Positions 9,896 through 20,000 of a stretch of DNA of 64,000 bases are shown piece after piece. The stretch is from Ceratobasidium sp. AG-K. Its lineage: Eukaryota; Basidiomycota; Agaricomycetes; Cantharellales; Ceratobasidiaceae. The DNA lies in contig JAWNGF010000001.1 of the NCBI GenBank assembly GCA_037039685.1, positions 3,348,001-3,412,000 on the forward strand, given 5' to 3'. The position numbers and the translations under genes are program-made. The notes under the pieces were generated by a model. It worked only from the letters and a program-made list of their open reading frames with translations. It had not been told where the DNA came from and made no database searches. The first letter of the stretch is position 1, and each line of letters begins with the position of its first letter.

Positions 9896-12800
9896 TCACT
9901 GCTCTTGGACGGGCTCCAGATTCTCGCGCGACACTGTCGGAGTCAGTCCTGTCGGGCTTGCAATTTGTTCGTCGTCGCTCTGTCCTCCATCGTCGCGGTT
10001 CGTATAGTCTGGCCGAATCGTCTCGCCCCCAGTGCTCTCTCGACCCTTTTTGATGGCAAAGCTCCTGTGCCGGTCCGAAACCTTTCGCTTGGGTGGATTC
10101 GGCGTCAACAGAGTTGAATAGTGCGTGCCGTTGGTTCCGTCAGCTGTGATAGGCGTATCCACATCGCCATCTTCATCGAGGTCCTTGGACAACGATCGCC
10201 TACCCCGTGCTGGCGAGTTCGTGGGCGAAGCTGCCTCCTCCCTAACCTCGTCCTGATATACCTTAGTACTCCACCGGCGCTCCGCAAACCAGCCATAGTC
10301 CACAATATCCAGTAAATTCACCCGCACGTCGCGAATGGCGGTCAGCCGCGTGCGCCATGCAAGCGAGTCCGTCGCACCCGAGCTGGCTTGGCTTGCCCTA
10401 CTGAGGGGACGACCCTCAACGTCAAGTTGAGGGGGCTCAATCCTACCTCGAGCACGTTTGACTGGCATTGCTGCGAGGAGAATAGGGTCGCTAGGTAGAA
10501 TGAGGGGTAGCATGTGCCGACTGTCAAGTAGTTCCCCTAAGGGCTCTGGGGTGGCCGCAGGGAGCCACTCGGACTTGGAACGATCGCGATCAAAAAGCGA
10601 ATCGATCTGCATTTGTGCTTCTTCGTAGATCCGATCTTCGTCTGTTTGATCCTGCTGGTCAGAGTGTATGCTCCCTTCCCACTCGCGGTCTCGCGAGGAC
10701 ATCTGGATTGGGTATTAGTTTGTGAAAGCTGTGCAGTGACAGAGGCTTACGTCCTGTCGGACTGCTGCAACTCCGAGCTTTACTCGCTGCCGCTCCCAAT
10801 CCTTTTGAACTTGAAGCAAGTACTGCGCACACTCCTCGTCCATACGTCCCTCGTTCTTTTCATACTTGTAGTCTCGCACTGCACGTCGCATTTGAAGAGG
10901 ATTGAGCGACTTGAATGTCTGAATCGTAGCAACCAAGCTCGGGAACTCTTGGATAGACGACAGTAGCTAACAATGGAGTTAGTGCATTTTGCTCGTTACC
11001 CACGGATCCACCCACCTGTAACCAACGTAAAAGCTCTTTGACCGGCGCGAAATGGGATATGGTCCCCTTGGGCAGCCCTGCATCTGTGATGGCCCACTCT
11101 TCAATGGCACTAATATTCATGTTGATCTGCATCGCTCGACTTCGGCAAAGATATTTTTTGCGCGTTAATATTCGGTTAAAAACTTCGCATGCAGCCCAAC
11201 TCAGGACTTGGCTGAATAATTGGACGATGAGGGCGGGATTGAGGCCGTAGAGAGTGAGGAGTGTATGTGCCGCGCCCAACAGAGCCGCCACGTCGGCCGG
11301 ATTAGGTCCAAGGACGACAGGCGGCGCAACGTCCATGTTAATGCGATTTCCAGCAGGAGATACCTCCCCTGAGTTCGGAATGCTGCCCAGCCCAGCGATG
11401 GCACTTGTGGCTTGCTTCCGCGTCAACGTATTCCTCAATGAGAATCCTTTAAAACCAGACGTAGCGGGAGCTCCTGGGCTTGGTGACACCGGCCTCTCTG
11501 GTCTAGGCGAGCCATGCGGGGTGATCTGCACAACGTCTCCGTTAGGTTGGCTGAATACTGACAGGGACGCCGGAGGCTTCTTCTTGGGGGTCAGCGACTT
11601 GAAAAACGACCACTCGCCCTCAAACTGGAGATTCTCAAACTCGTTGGCGAGTGGAGCATGATCGATGAGACACGCATCAATCATCTCGTCGATATTTTGC
11701 TCGATCCCCCGAACAATATAGACAAAGATGGCGTTGGTCAGGTCTTCAAGGACCATGTCGGCATCGATGGCGATGCAACTTTCGTCGGCGACACGGTCAC
11801 AGCGAATAAAGTGGAGGAGGGTGGTGACATTGAATAGCCAGAATGCTAGGTGTGTCATGTCGTATTTGCGATCCTGTATAGATGTTAACGGAATAGCACA
11901 GAGGGGTGTGGGCACGTACCCGGATGATTTGTTCAATTCGGGTAGCTGCCCCACTGACAAGATCTTCGAGCCATTCCTCGTTTGCGTTGGATGCTGCAAA
12001 CCGAACTAATCCGTATAGCGCATTGGCAGGCATTGTCCGTTGGTGTAATGGGTAAACCACGGGTTTAGCTTGGTCGATAACCGCATAATATATCCGAGGA
12101 AGGTTAATAGGGCTATAAATCAGGATATCGGAGCCAGAAATAGGGGGTGACTGTTTGATAGGTTAGTCCAGGGTTCACGCCCTGCAAGGCACTTACCAAA
12201 ATAGAATCAATGTATTCGCCTGTGGGGTCATCCTCGTCTTCGTCCAGCTCTTCAAAGTTTTCCACGCCCGTTGCGTCCTCTTCTTCCTCTTCATAAGCAA
12301 CTTCTGCATCCTGCGCGCTGAGATAAATCCTGGGTGTTGGGCCTTCACCTGGTCGCCGTCCTTCCCACCATTGGTCCTCCAAACCTAGCAATCGCCCAAT
12401 CTCGGTCCATTCTCTTCGTCGTTGAGCACGACGAGCCGCCCGCGCTGCCTCTTCCTGCAGCTTTATTTCGCGGATTTGACTGCGTGCGTTGCCCGTCCAG
12501 CCAGACGCTCTCATGGATTCTTGGAGTACAAGCGCAACGTCTTCACGGCCGGGTATAACGTCGTAACCAGTGATGATATCAAGAGGAGTCAAGCCTTTGG
12601 ATGATACCGAAAGGGGAGAACAGCCGTGGGTCGCAAGATAGGAAACGAGCGTGGGGGGAGCGTGGATAGCTGCGTAATGAAGTGGGGTCCATCCAACTAG
12701 TTGAGCGCAATTGGGTCAAACCGGTGTCCTCTTGGGTAATAAAAACCCACTTACTCAAATCACCTGTTTGAACGTCGGCTCCTTGCTGTATCAATAGCCT

Positions 12801-13163
12801 CACACACTCTTCCCTCTCTACGTCTCGTTCGATGTCGGTTTCTCCCGGTTCTAGGGTGGGTGTGAACCCTTGTATCGCCAAGCTTACAAGAGAAACTCCA
12901 TCTTCGTCCCGGGCGTCGAGATTGACGAGCGAGCGTGCCACAGGATCGTGGAGAAGAAACGTGACTAGGCCCTGATCCCCAAAGAGACATGCTCGATGGA
13001 GTGAATGAGCTACGAGGGTTAGCTTGTCGGTGTTTGTGGTTTGACTATCCGAAGAAAGGTGTGCAGCGAGCAGAGCGGGTGTGGGAAGAGACGGATAAAG
13101 TCGCTCCGAGTTGTCTGGGGGTATCGTCGAAGCAGACGGCATTACTGTGTCGTTTTCCGACAT
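9896..13163 (-). CDS. dil1: ankyrin-repeat plus dilute (DIL) domain protein
   Basis: Reads from ATG 13163 (MSENDTVMPSAS) to a stop at 9896. The N-terminus holds ankyrin-type repeats (HSLHRACLFGDQGLVTFLL, VRLLIQQGADVQTGDL, then across an intron GWTPLHYAAIHAPPTLVSYL). A charged coiled coil and an Asp/Glu-rich spacer follow. The DIL domain begins near NALYGLVRFAASNANEEWL and includes MTHLAFWLFNVTTLLHFIRCD, DLTNAIFVYIVRGIEQNIDE and SQVLSWAACEVFNRILTRKKY. The C-terminal ~270 residues are low-complexity and acidic. DIL domains form the cargo-binding tail of class V myosins, and ankyrin-DIL proteins without a motor are known in fungi (S. pombe dil1). A role in actin-linked transport or polarity is inferred. 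The gene has at least seven exons. Confidence 0.82.
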
Positions 13164-13458
13164 GCCACGAACACAAGTCACAATTTATTGGCAGAGTCCC
13201 AGATCAGCCAGCGCATTCAGCTCTGTTTGTCACCAGGATACGTGCGCCAATAGGTAACACAGGGTATCAATAAGTATTAATACGGATTAAGAATCGATTG
13301 ATCGTTGCGAGGACTAGACGCGTCTCGTCCACGTGAGTCTCCCCTGGCATCCCCAGGCATCGTGGCACAGACCCTAAACTCCCACCCTCCAAATTTTTCG
13401 ATATAAAGACCTCGATGGTCCGACCTACGGTGTGTCACTTCTCCTCTGAGTTTCCACT

Positions 13459-14480
13459 ATGACTGACTGAGATTAAGTCAACCCCCAAACGTACATTTGA
13501 TCAAGCCGAATGGGAGGCTAAGCTCAAGGATGCCCAGGTCTCGAAAGAGTAAGTAGTGATCTGCTTCCCACCCTCGACGATGAACTGCGTAGTTGGGAAT
13601 CTCTCCGATCATCCTTGAGGATAAACCTACAAGTGCTATACGCACACTGACTTGCCATCTATCGAGTCGTCGACGTGTACTAACTCGCCCTGTTCCCACA
13701 GTGACCTGAACCGAATTGTTATGGATTACCTTGTGACCGAGGGCTACAAGTCGGCAGCCGATGAATTCTGCAAGGAAGCCAACATGCCGGCCCCAGCTGG
13801 GCTCAACCGTATCGACAAGCGAATCGTCATTCGCGATGCGGTCCAGCGGGGGGAGATCCAAGAGGCTATCCAGCATGTCAACGAGTTTAATCCAGAGGTA
13901 CATGTCTATTCCATTCCTAACCAAGGATTAAAACGTTTCATGCACCACTCTCAGGCCCTCGGGTCGGTGATGAGACTCAAAACCAAAACTTCAGTCTTCA
14001 ATATGATTTCTCTTCTCGCATACTTTGTTGGTTCCCGTACTGACATGTCTCGACCAGATACTCGACGCAAACCCGTCTCTATACTTTCACCTCCAACAGC
14101 AACGTCTGATTGAGTACATTCGTGCTGGCCGCACCGCCGAGGCGCTCCAGTTTGCCCAGTCGGAACTCGCGCCACGAGGGTTTGAGAATCCCGAGTTTTT
14201 ATCCGAGCTCGAACGTACCATGGCCCTGCTCGCATTCGACCAGGTTCCTGATCCTCCGGCGGATATCGCAGAGCTCTTGCTGCCGGCACAACGCACACGC
14301 ACGGCGAGCGAGCTCAACGCAGCGATCCTTGCCAGCATGGGTCAAGGGATCGAGCCCAAACTCATCGGGCTGATGAGACTACTCGCGTGGGGAGAGAATT
14401 TGCTCGATGACAAGGCCAACTTTCCCCGAGTCGATCTGAATACTGGATCTGTTTCTCATTTACCTTCCAACGGACCATAG
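13459..14480 (+). CDS. GID8: GID8 homologue (LisH-CTLH-CRA), 5' end unresolved
   Basis: Encodes DDLNRIVMDYLVTEGYKSAA (LisH), then AQRG-type CTLH residues (VIRDAVQRGEIQEAIQHVNE), and after a ~160-nt intron ILDANPSLYFHLQQQRLIEY and ALQFAQSELAPRG. The CRA part includes LERTMALLAFDQ and PKLIGLMRLLAWGENLL. Gid8 is a core scaffold subunit of the GID/CTLH ubiquitin ligase, which in yeast degrades gluconeogenic enzymes after a shift to glucose. The oddity is the start: ATG 13459 gives MTD and an immediate TGA, yet dropping one T (13468) gives MTDEIKSTPKRTFDQ in frame with the rest. An alternative is a first exon at ATG 13414 (MVRPT) with a 42-nt intron. The stop at 14480 is clear. Confidence 0.8.
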
Positions 14481-14683
14481 TGGCGTGTAATTTGCAATAC
14501 TGTATGATCGCTTTCGCTTGCAATTGTACATTTATGTATACAATGACTCGGTTCCCACACTTGGCGGAAATCGAGTGCGATCGTGAATTTTTAGCCCTGG
14601 GTGGAGGGGTTCGACGAACCCACTCGGGGACGGCTAGATAAAGTGCCTCCGTCGGTTTCCCGATGGCGTTTCTGCAGGACGAC

Positions 14684-16744
14684 GATGGCGAGCTCCACGG
14701 ACTACAAGCTCCCACAGGCCGAGGACAAGGTTCCTGTCGATGCTCATGGGTTCAACTTGAACGCCCTCGACAACAATAGTGGGAGCGAGAGCTATGATGG
14801 TTCGGACAAGCCGCTTGGACGCTCCGGGCTCTTGAGAAGATTGCGGACGTGGGGTGTGGAAAGTCGGGGGTGGGTGCCGTCTGGCACACCCGAGTGATAA
14901 TATTGACTCGCTACTAGAATCTACCCCGTCCCGCCCGAACAGCGAACCGACCCACAGTTCAGCAAGTCATTTTTTGTCTGGTAGGCACAATAAAAATTTG
15001 CATGCATAGAACTGACCGGATCTCGGCCAGGCTCTCATGTAACCTAAACATCTTATCGTAAGTCCCTGCGCCACCGCCCCGCACATGCGCCTGACCGGAT
15101 AGATTCTCCGAGGGCACGCTGGGAACATTAGTCTACGGATTAACGTTTCGACAGGCGGCTGGCGTAATTGTTGGCTTCAATTTGCTCTCTGCGTTGCCGC
15201 CTGCATACTTGTACGTGATTCGCTTTTTTTTTAGGACCTGGACTTATGGTGCAGTTCGACGTTTGGGCCCAAGCTTGGGCTCCGTCAGATGGTTCATGCG
15301 CGGTATAGCTTTGGGTGGGTGTGTTGTCCCTGTTTTCGGCCAATCTGACCGTGAGCAGGTGGTTCGGCGCGATTGTTCCTGGAACGCTGAACCTCTTGAA
15401 TATGATGGGGTACAATATTCTCAATGCTATTCTTGGTGGACAAACGCTGGGCGTCGTATCAGGAGGGCGGATGAGCTGGAACGTTGGCATTGTGATCATC
15501 AGGTGAGTCGGTATATGCGTCCAGCCGCGTGTTCTAACATCCCAACAGCGTGATATCTTTATTTGTGAGTCGCACACACTGGCCCGGCGCCCCCTAACCG
15601 CCCGTAGATTTCGTTCTTTGGGTACCGAGTCCTCCACTGGTACGAGCGGGTCGCCTGGTTTCCTGTTCTAGTCGTGTACCTCGTTGTGCTCGGGGTCGGG
15701 GGCAAGCACCTGACCGGAGCGAGCGAACAACCCCCTGCGCCCGCACGAAGCGTACTGTCGTTTGGCTCGACAGTCGCAGCGTTTATCATTTCGTATTCCC
15801 CGTTGATGAGCGACTATACCAACTATATGCGGGCCGACGTGGCGAGGTAAGTCGTGGCTGGACAACAGACCGGAGCTGACCCGCGCAGCTGGAAGGTGTT
15901 TACGTTTAGCTATCTAGGGCTCCTGCTTCCGACGGTACGTGCTCATTTTCGGTAGCGGCCGGGCATAACCTTGTGTAGGTGTCCGTTCAACTGATTGGAG
16001 CCGCGTTTGCTGCTTCGCTTCCATCGAACCCGACCTGGCAAGAAGGCTACGAAGCGGCCGGGGCAGGCGGACTGGTCGATGCGGTCCTATCGCCCTCGAA
16101 AGGGTTTGGTAAATTCCTGACGGTGCTCCTGGCGCTGAGCGTGATTGCCAACATGGTACGCCCAAGCTGATGTATGCGCCCAAATTAACAGTGTGCAGGC
16201 TCCGACGCTGTACAGTTTCAGTATCAGCTCCCAAGTGGTCCTGCCGTTTTCAGCCCGGGTGCCGCGGTACGTGTTTTCGATGGTGGGCACGGCGATCCTC
16301 GTCCCGCTCGCCATCGTGGGATCGACGCGGTTCGAGGAGACGCTGGTCGATTTGTGAGTCCCCCGCGCTCGAGTCGACGCCGCTAATCGAGCAGTCTGGG
16401 GCTGGTGGGGTACTGGTCCTCGGCGTTTATCGCGGTGGTGCTGGTCGAGCACTTGGTCTTTCGCAAGGACGGGTTACGACACGAGCGCGTGGAACAGTCC
16501 AGGCCGACTTGCGCCTGGCCTCGCTGCGCTGGGAGCATGCGTGTGCGGGTTTGGGCTGATTGTTCCGTGCATGGATCAAGTGTGGTTCGCAGGGCCGATT
16601 GCGAAAACGACGGGGGATATTGGGTTCGAGGTAGGCAGTCGGTTAGTTCGACTTCGCAGCTGACGCGAGCAGGTGGGATTTGTGCTGGCTGGAATGTGCT
16701 ACGTCCCGCTGCGGGTGCTGGAGCGGAGGATTTTTAGGCGATAG
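14684..16744 (+). CDS. purine-cytosine permease (NCS1 family)
   Basis: A plasma-membrane proton symporter for purines/cytosine, of the Fcy2/Fcy21 type. The cytosolic N-terminus leads to LRTWGVESRG, an intron, then IYPVPPEQRTDPQFSKSFFVW, a family signature. Membrane segments follow in short exons: LSCNLNILSF, GTLVYGLTFRQAAGVIVGF, the loop FGPKLGLRQMVHARYSFG, WFGAIVPGTLNLLNMMGYN, GRMSWNVGIVII, FISFFGYRVLHWYERVAWFP, SFGSTVAAFIISYSPLMSDY, VSVQLIGAAFAA and FLTVLLALSVIANMAPTLYSF. It ends VLERRIFRR-stop. About 12 helices are expected, matching the family. Introns are very small, for example GTACGT to GGTGCAG near 15213-15256. This gene opens a GC-rich block that continues through the kinase. Confidence 0.9.
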
Positions 16745-17033
16745 AATAATGTGAAATTGAGAATGAGAAAATTGAAACCTGGTGATATGCCGAATGCGGT
16801 AGTCGAGGGGTGTTTCAGAGACGCGCAAGAGACGCGTCGTGGGATGATTTGGAGAGAGGGCAAAGTGATGTAATGCTGGGCGGTGGGGTGTAAATGTGTA
16901 ATCGAAATAGGGTGGCTAGGCCTCGTGGTGTAAATGTGGGCTGGAAATGTGGGTTGCTGGGGCGGCGACCTTTGTTGACACCGAGCGCTAATTCGGCGAC
17001 GACGACTGCTGCCCTGTGCCACTCTCCACTACC
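16745..17033. promoter_or_regulatory. promoter region of the MAPKKK gene
   Basis: Short spacer between the permease stop and the kinase ATG (CTACCATGG context). It contains G-rich runs but no recognised motif. Confidence 0.4.
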
Positions 17034-20000
17034 ATGGCTGCGGTCGACGTCGACGCGCAGACGCCGCGCCGGCGCACACGACGGGCGATCAAGTTGCTGG
17101 TGGTTGCGAATCCCGATGGGAGCAGCGACGAAGACACGCCGGCGGAATATTACAACGGATACAGCACGTCGCGGCCGTCGACGGTGCGGGCCCAGTCGCC
17201 CAAACGCTCGGACACGCTGACCTCACCCTCGCCGACGTCGTATGTGAGTGCGTCGGGGTCGAGTGCGCGCTCGAGCAACTCGCCTGGGCCCGAGTCGACG
17301 CCGCCCCCGCCGACGCCCAGCCAGGTCCTCCCTCCACTCGACCTTGCATTCACGAAACCGCCTGCAAAGCCACACGTGACGCCGAATCTGCCCGTGGGCG
17401 AGGACAGCGACAATGCCGAGGCCGAGTCGTCGCAACGGCCGCAGCAGGTGAGTAGCAGCGAGGGATGTGTGGGTGATGCTGAGTGTGTAGTCCCCCAGCG
17501 TGCGGCGGTCGTTTTCACCCAGCCGACAGGTGCTGTCGCCGCCTGTGCGATCTGCCACTGAGCGCATCATCGTTGCTGTCACGCACGACGCCGAAAACTA
17601 TGTTGTCGTCGATCTGACCGGGCACACCGAGGCCCAGGCGATCCGCGAGCGCATCCTGTCCAAGGTAAATGAATTGGCTGTAGTGGTATGTAGCTAACAC
17701 GGTGCAGCTCCACATCCCAGACGACCTGCATTCCACGTTTTCCATCTACCGCACCGAGCTCGGGGGGTTTGCCATTGGCGGGGCGCTCAACGACACCCAG
17801 CTGCTCATCGACTGCCAGCACTTTGGCGACGAAAAGGGCTCGCTCAAGTTTCTTGCCCAGCGCTCCGACGCCCCGGCCGACGGCGACCCCGACCTGCCCG
17901 TCCCCGCACCCACCATCGCCCCCGTGCCCCCCATGCTGCCGTCACTCTCGTCATTTTCACCCGGGGCCATGCGCATGCCGTCGTCGCGCAGACCGGGAAG
18001 CGCCTCGCCCGCCAGCGACCGCCTCGCCAACACGGGCTACGAGGCGTCGGTGTCTGCCGTGTCCGACTTTGACCCGACCGACGCAGAGGCCACGCGCTCG
18101 CCCATCGCACCCCTGCACCGCCACCCAGCCTCTCGACGCGGGCGGCAGCCCAGTGTGTCGTGGCGCATCCGACGGCGGGGGTCGGGGTCGGGCACATCGG
18201 ATATGAGCCCCGTCGCACCTGGCTCCTCGCCCGAGACCAATTCGACACTCGTCGCGCGCACGCAGGAACGCAGAGGCAGCGTCACACCCACGCCCACCGC
18301 CACGCGGTCGCCGCCTGGCCCAGAAGAGCCCCACACCCACGCACGCCGCCCGTCCGAGCCTGACAGCGCCTATGAGCGGGACTTGGCGCTTGCGGCCGAG
18401 GAGCGCCGTCGCGAGGAAGAGCGCGAGCGCTGGACCGCACGCCAAAAGGCCGAGCTGGCTGCCAAGCGAGAGCGCTGGGCCCTCGAGCACCCCGGCCGTA
18501 CCAATGCCAATGGCTTCCCAAACGGGTATCAAAACGGGAGTGGGTATACGAGTGGAGGCAGCGCTGGCGGATATGCTCGTCCAACCACGGGTGTTCCTGT
18601 TGGCGGTGTGTTTCCCCCGGCCAGGACAGGAAGCCCTGCGCGCACGCCTAGTGGACACGGCCGTCGACCGGGCGAGACTCGTCCCCAGCCATACTACCAG
18701 CAACCAGCAGCCCCGGTCCGTCAACAGGACCCGTTTTACCGCCCACAGCAACAGCAGCAGCAGACCCAGCGCCCACGACAGCCCTCGCCCGCCGGGAATA
18801 CGTACCAGCCGGCCGCGCCACCTCCTCCCCAGCCCTACCCCTCGCAACCCCAGCAATACCCTCAACAGTATCCCCAACCCTATCCCCAGCAGTATCCCCA
18901 GCAACAGCCCTATCCCCGCACCCTTCCAGCCGGCCCTCCGCGCGGCGCCATGCTCCCGCGCACACCCGGCGCAGAGTACATTGCCCAAGCCACCCAGCCA
19001 TGGAACTACGACCCCGAGACCGTGCACCGCATGAACGCAGGTGGGTCCATGGGCCCTCCCTCGGCGCGCCCCCACTCGCCCACGCTCAGGGGAGGCGCAC
19101 GCAGTATGGGTAACCTCCGCGAGAGTTATGCCCAACCGCCCCCGCCTCCTCCCCCACCTGTCGCCCAGTGGCCTGGACGCGGTCCGAGTCCGGGTCCTCA
19201 GCCGTACCAGTATGATCATCGTCAAGAGTCGCAGCGTCCCCAGTCGCTTGATCCCCAGAGATTGGCCTCGATGGACCCGCAGAGGTTGGCCATGGAGCCA
19301 CCGCGCATGCCTGGAATGGAGGGGCAGAGGATGCCGATCGAGTCGAGACAGAGTATGCCCTCGCAACCTACGGACCAGCGCGAGCCGTACCGTACTTCAC
19401 CCCTCCAGCAGCCCCATGGTTCACCCTCGCATACGTCGCCGCTTCAGCAGTCGCAGACGATCCAGCAGCCGCTCCCTCCCCCGTCTATGCAGCAGTACCA
19501 GCAGCAGGGTCGTCTTCCCGATCAGCGCGTGCCACCTGGGGGCGATCAGCGTATGGCTCCTGGCGAGCAGAATCGCATGGTCGCGCCCGGTCAATATGGC
19601 TACGTCGAGCCTCAGCGCACGGGCGGCAGCTTTGTCGAGCCCCAGAGAACCGGAGGAAACTTTGAACCCCAGCGGACGAGTGGATTTACCGAACCTCAGC
19701 GAACGAGCGGATTTGTCGAGCCCCAGCGTACGGGGAGCAACTTTAACCAACAAGCCGGATACGTCGAGCCACAACGCACGGGAGGATACGTCGAGCCGCA
19801 AAAGACGGGCGGGCAGTATGCGGGGTACGAGCGGTGGGAGCGGGAAAAGTATGAGCGCGAGCGCAAAGAGTACGAGATGCAGCGTTCCGCGCCTTCGAGG
19901 CAGCCGACTGGCACGAGTCCGAACCATCGTCAGTCGACCGAGCCTGCGCCCAGAACCAACGATCGTCCGGGCGAGTTTAGGCCCAACGAGCGCACGGGAG

